Source: Omnitrophica WOR_2 bacterium RIFCSPHIGHO2_02_FULL_67_20
Lineage (GTDB): Bacteria; Omnitrophota; Gorgyraeia; Aquiviventales; Aquiviventaceae
Assembly (NCBI GenBank): GCA_001805695.1
Contig: MHGT01000034.1
Span: forward strand, 1 to 5,288
DNA: 5,288 bases
Direction of reading: 5' to 3'
Shown: piece by piece, positions 5,144 to 5,288 of the stretch
Layout of the letters: each line of letters starts with the position of its first letter
How positions within the stretch are numbered: the stretch's first letter is position 1
Made by a program: the position numbers and the translations under genes
The notes under the pieces: model-generated
What the model was told of the DNA's origin: nothing
What the model saw: the letters and a program-made list of their open reading frames with translations, nothing else
Database searches by the model: none

Positions 5144-5288
5144 ATGATGGTTCAGAAGAGAGGGTGCCTCATCTCTGCAGGGGCTCTCCTCTTATTAGTA
5201 GCGGGAGCGGCTACCCGAAGCTGGGCAGTCCCGGTCGCGGAGGAGGACGAGCCCCGCACCCCACAGGCAGCCGGGAAGTTTTACCCGG
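5144..5288 (+). CDS. Start of a secreted protein (signal peptide), runs off the window
   Basis: The frame is open from ATG 5144 to the right edge (48 codons). It begins MMVQKRG, followed by a hydrophobic core (LISAGALLLLVAGAA) and SWA, a good signal peptidase I site after about residue 28. An acidic, proline-containing linker follows (EEDEPRTPQ), then GKFYP. This is a typical exported protein, periplasmic or at the surface; the family cannot be told from the visible part. A second in-frame ATG is at 5147. No Shine-Dalgarno precedes either, and a promoter -10 ends 6 nt before the first ATG. The signal region uses A/T-ending codons (TTA, TTA, GTA), unlike the GC-rich genes to the left. Confidence 0.75.
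   Translation, partial: MMVQKRGCLISAGALLLLVAGAATRSWAVPVAEEDEPRTPQAAGKFYP

Overview
The window is a GC-rich stretch of ordinary bacterial chromosome. A secreted cyclophilin, a partial protein with an outer-membrane beta-barrel-like C-terminus and a second signal-peptide protein point to a Gram-negative (diderm) bacterium. The high GC, an NAD kinase of the NADK2-like branch and short AT-rich intergenic repeats fit an uncultured environmental lineage of the Omnitrophota or Methylomirabilota kind. That placement is a guess: no rRNA or lineage marker is present.

Left part (1-3194, all +): the last 44 codons of a protein with a beta-strand-like C-terminus; a small GGQ release-factor-like protein (152-568) resembling the ribosome-rescue factor ArfB; a secreted cyclophilin-type peptidyl-prolyl isomerase (669-1220); then typA/bipA (1374-3194), a ribosome-associated GTPase, which has its own TATAAT promoter element. 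Two of the four genes act on the ribosome.

Middle (3195-4436, +): a 134-bp AT-rich spacer holding a four-unit inverted repeat with a 20-bp period; a 61-residue membrane protein; a spacer with four heptads of the form AATCYAA running almost into the start codon of the next gene; then a 292-residue NAD(H) kinase family protein. The kinase converges on a minus-strand gene, and a perfect 15-bp hairpin lies between them as a likely two-way terminator.

Right part (4521-5288): a minus-strand cold-shock-domain protein whose 3' end carries a 43-bp tandem duplication that changes its C-terminal reading frame. Upstream of it are about 380 bp without a clear gene. On the minus strand this holds a TTGACA promoter, about 266 nt of structured leader and, inside the leader, a textbook intrinsic terminator 28 nt before the start codon. 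This looks like an attenuated cold-shock gene or a small RNA followed by the cold-shock gene. Divergently, an extended -10 promoter appears to start transcription at or next to the ATG of a secreted protein that runs off the window.

No large novel system, mobile element, CRISPR array, tRNA or rRNA was seen. The most interesting points are the cold-shock gene (leader terminator and frame-shifting duplication) and the two different intergenic repeat families flanking the small membrane protein.
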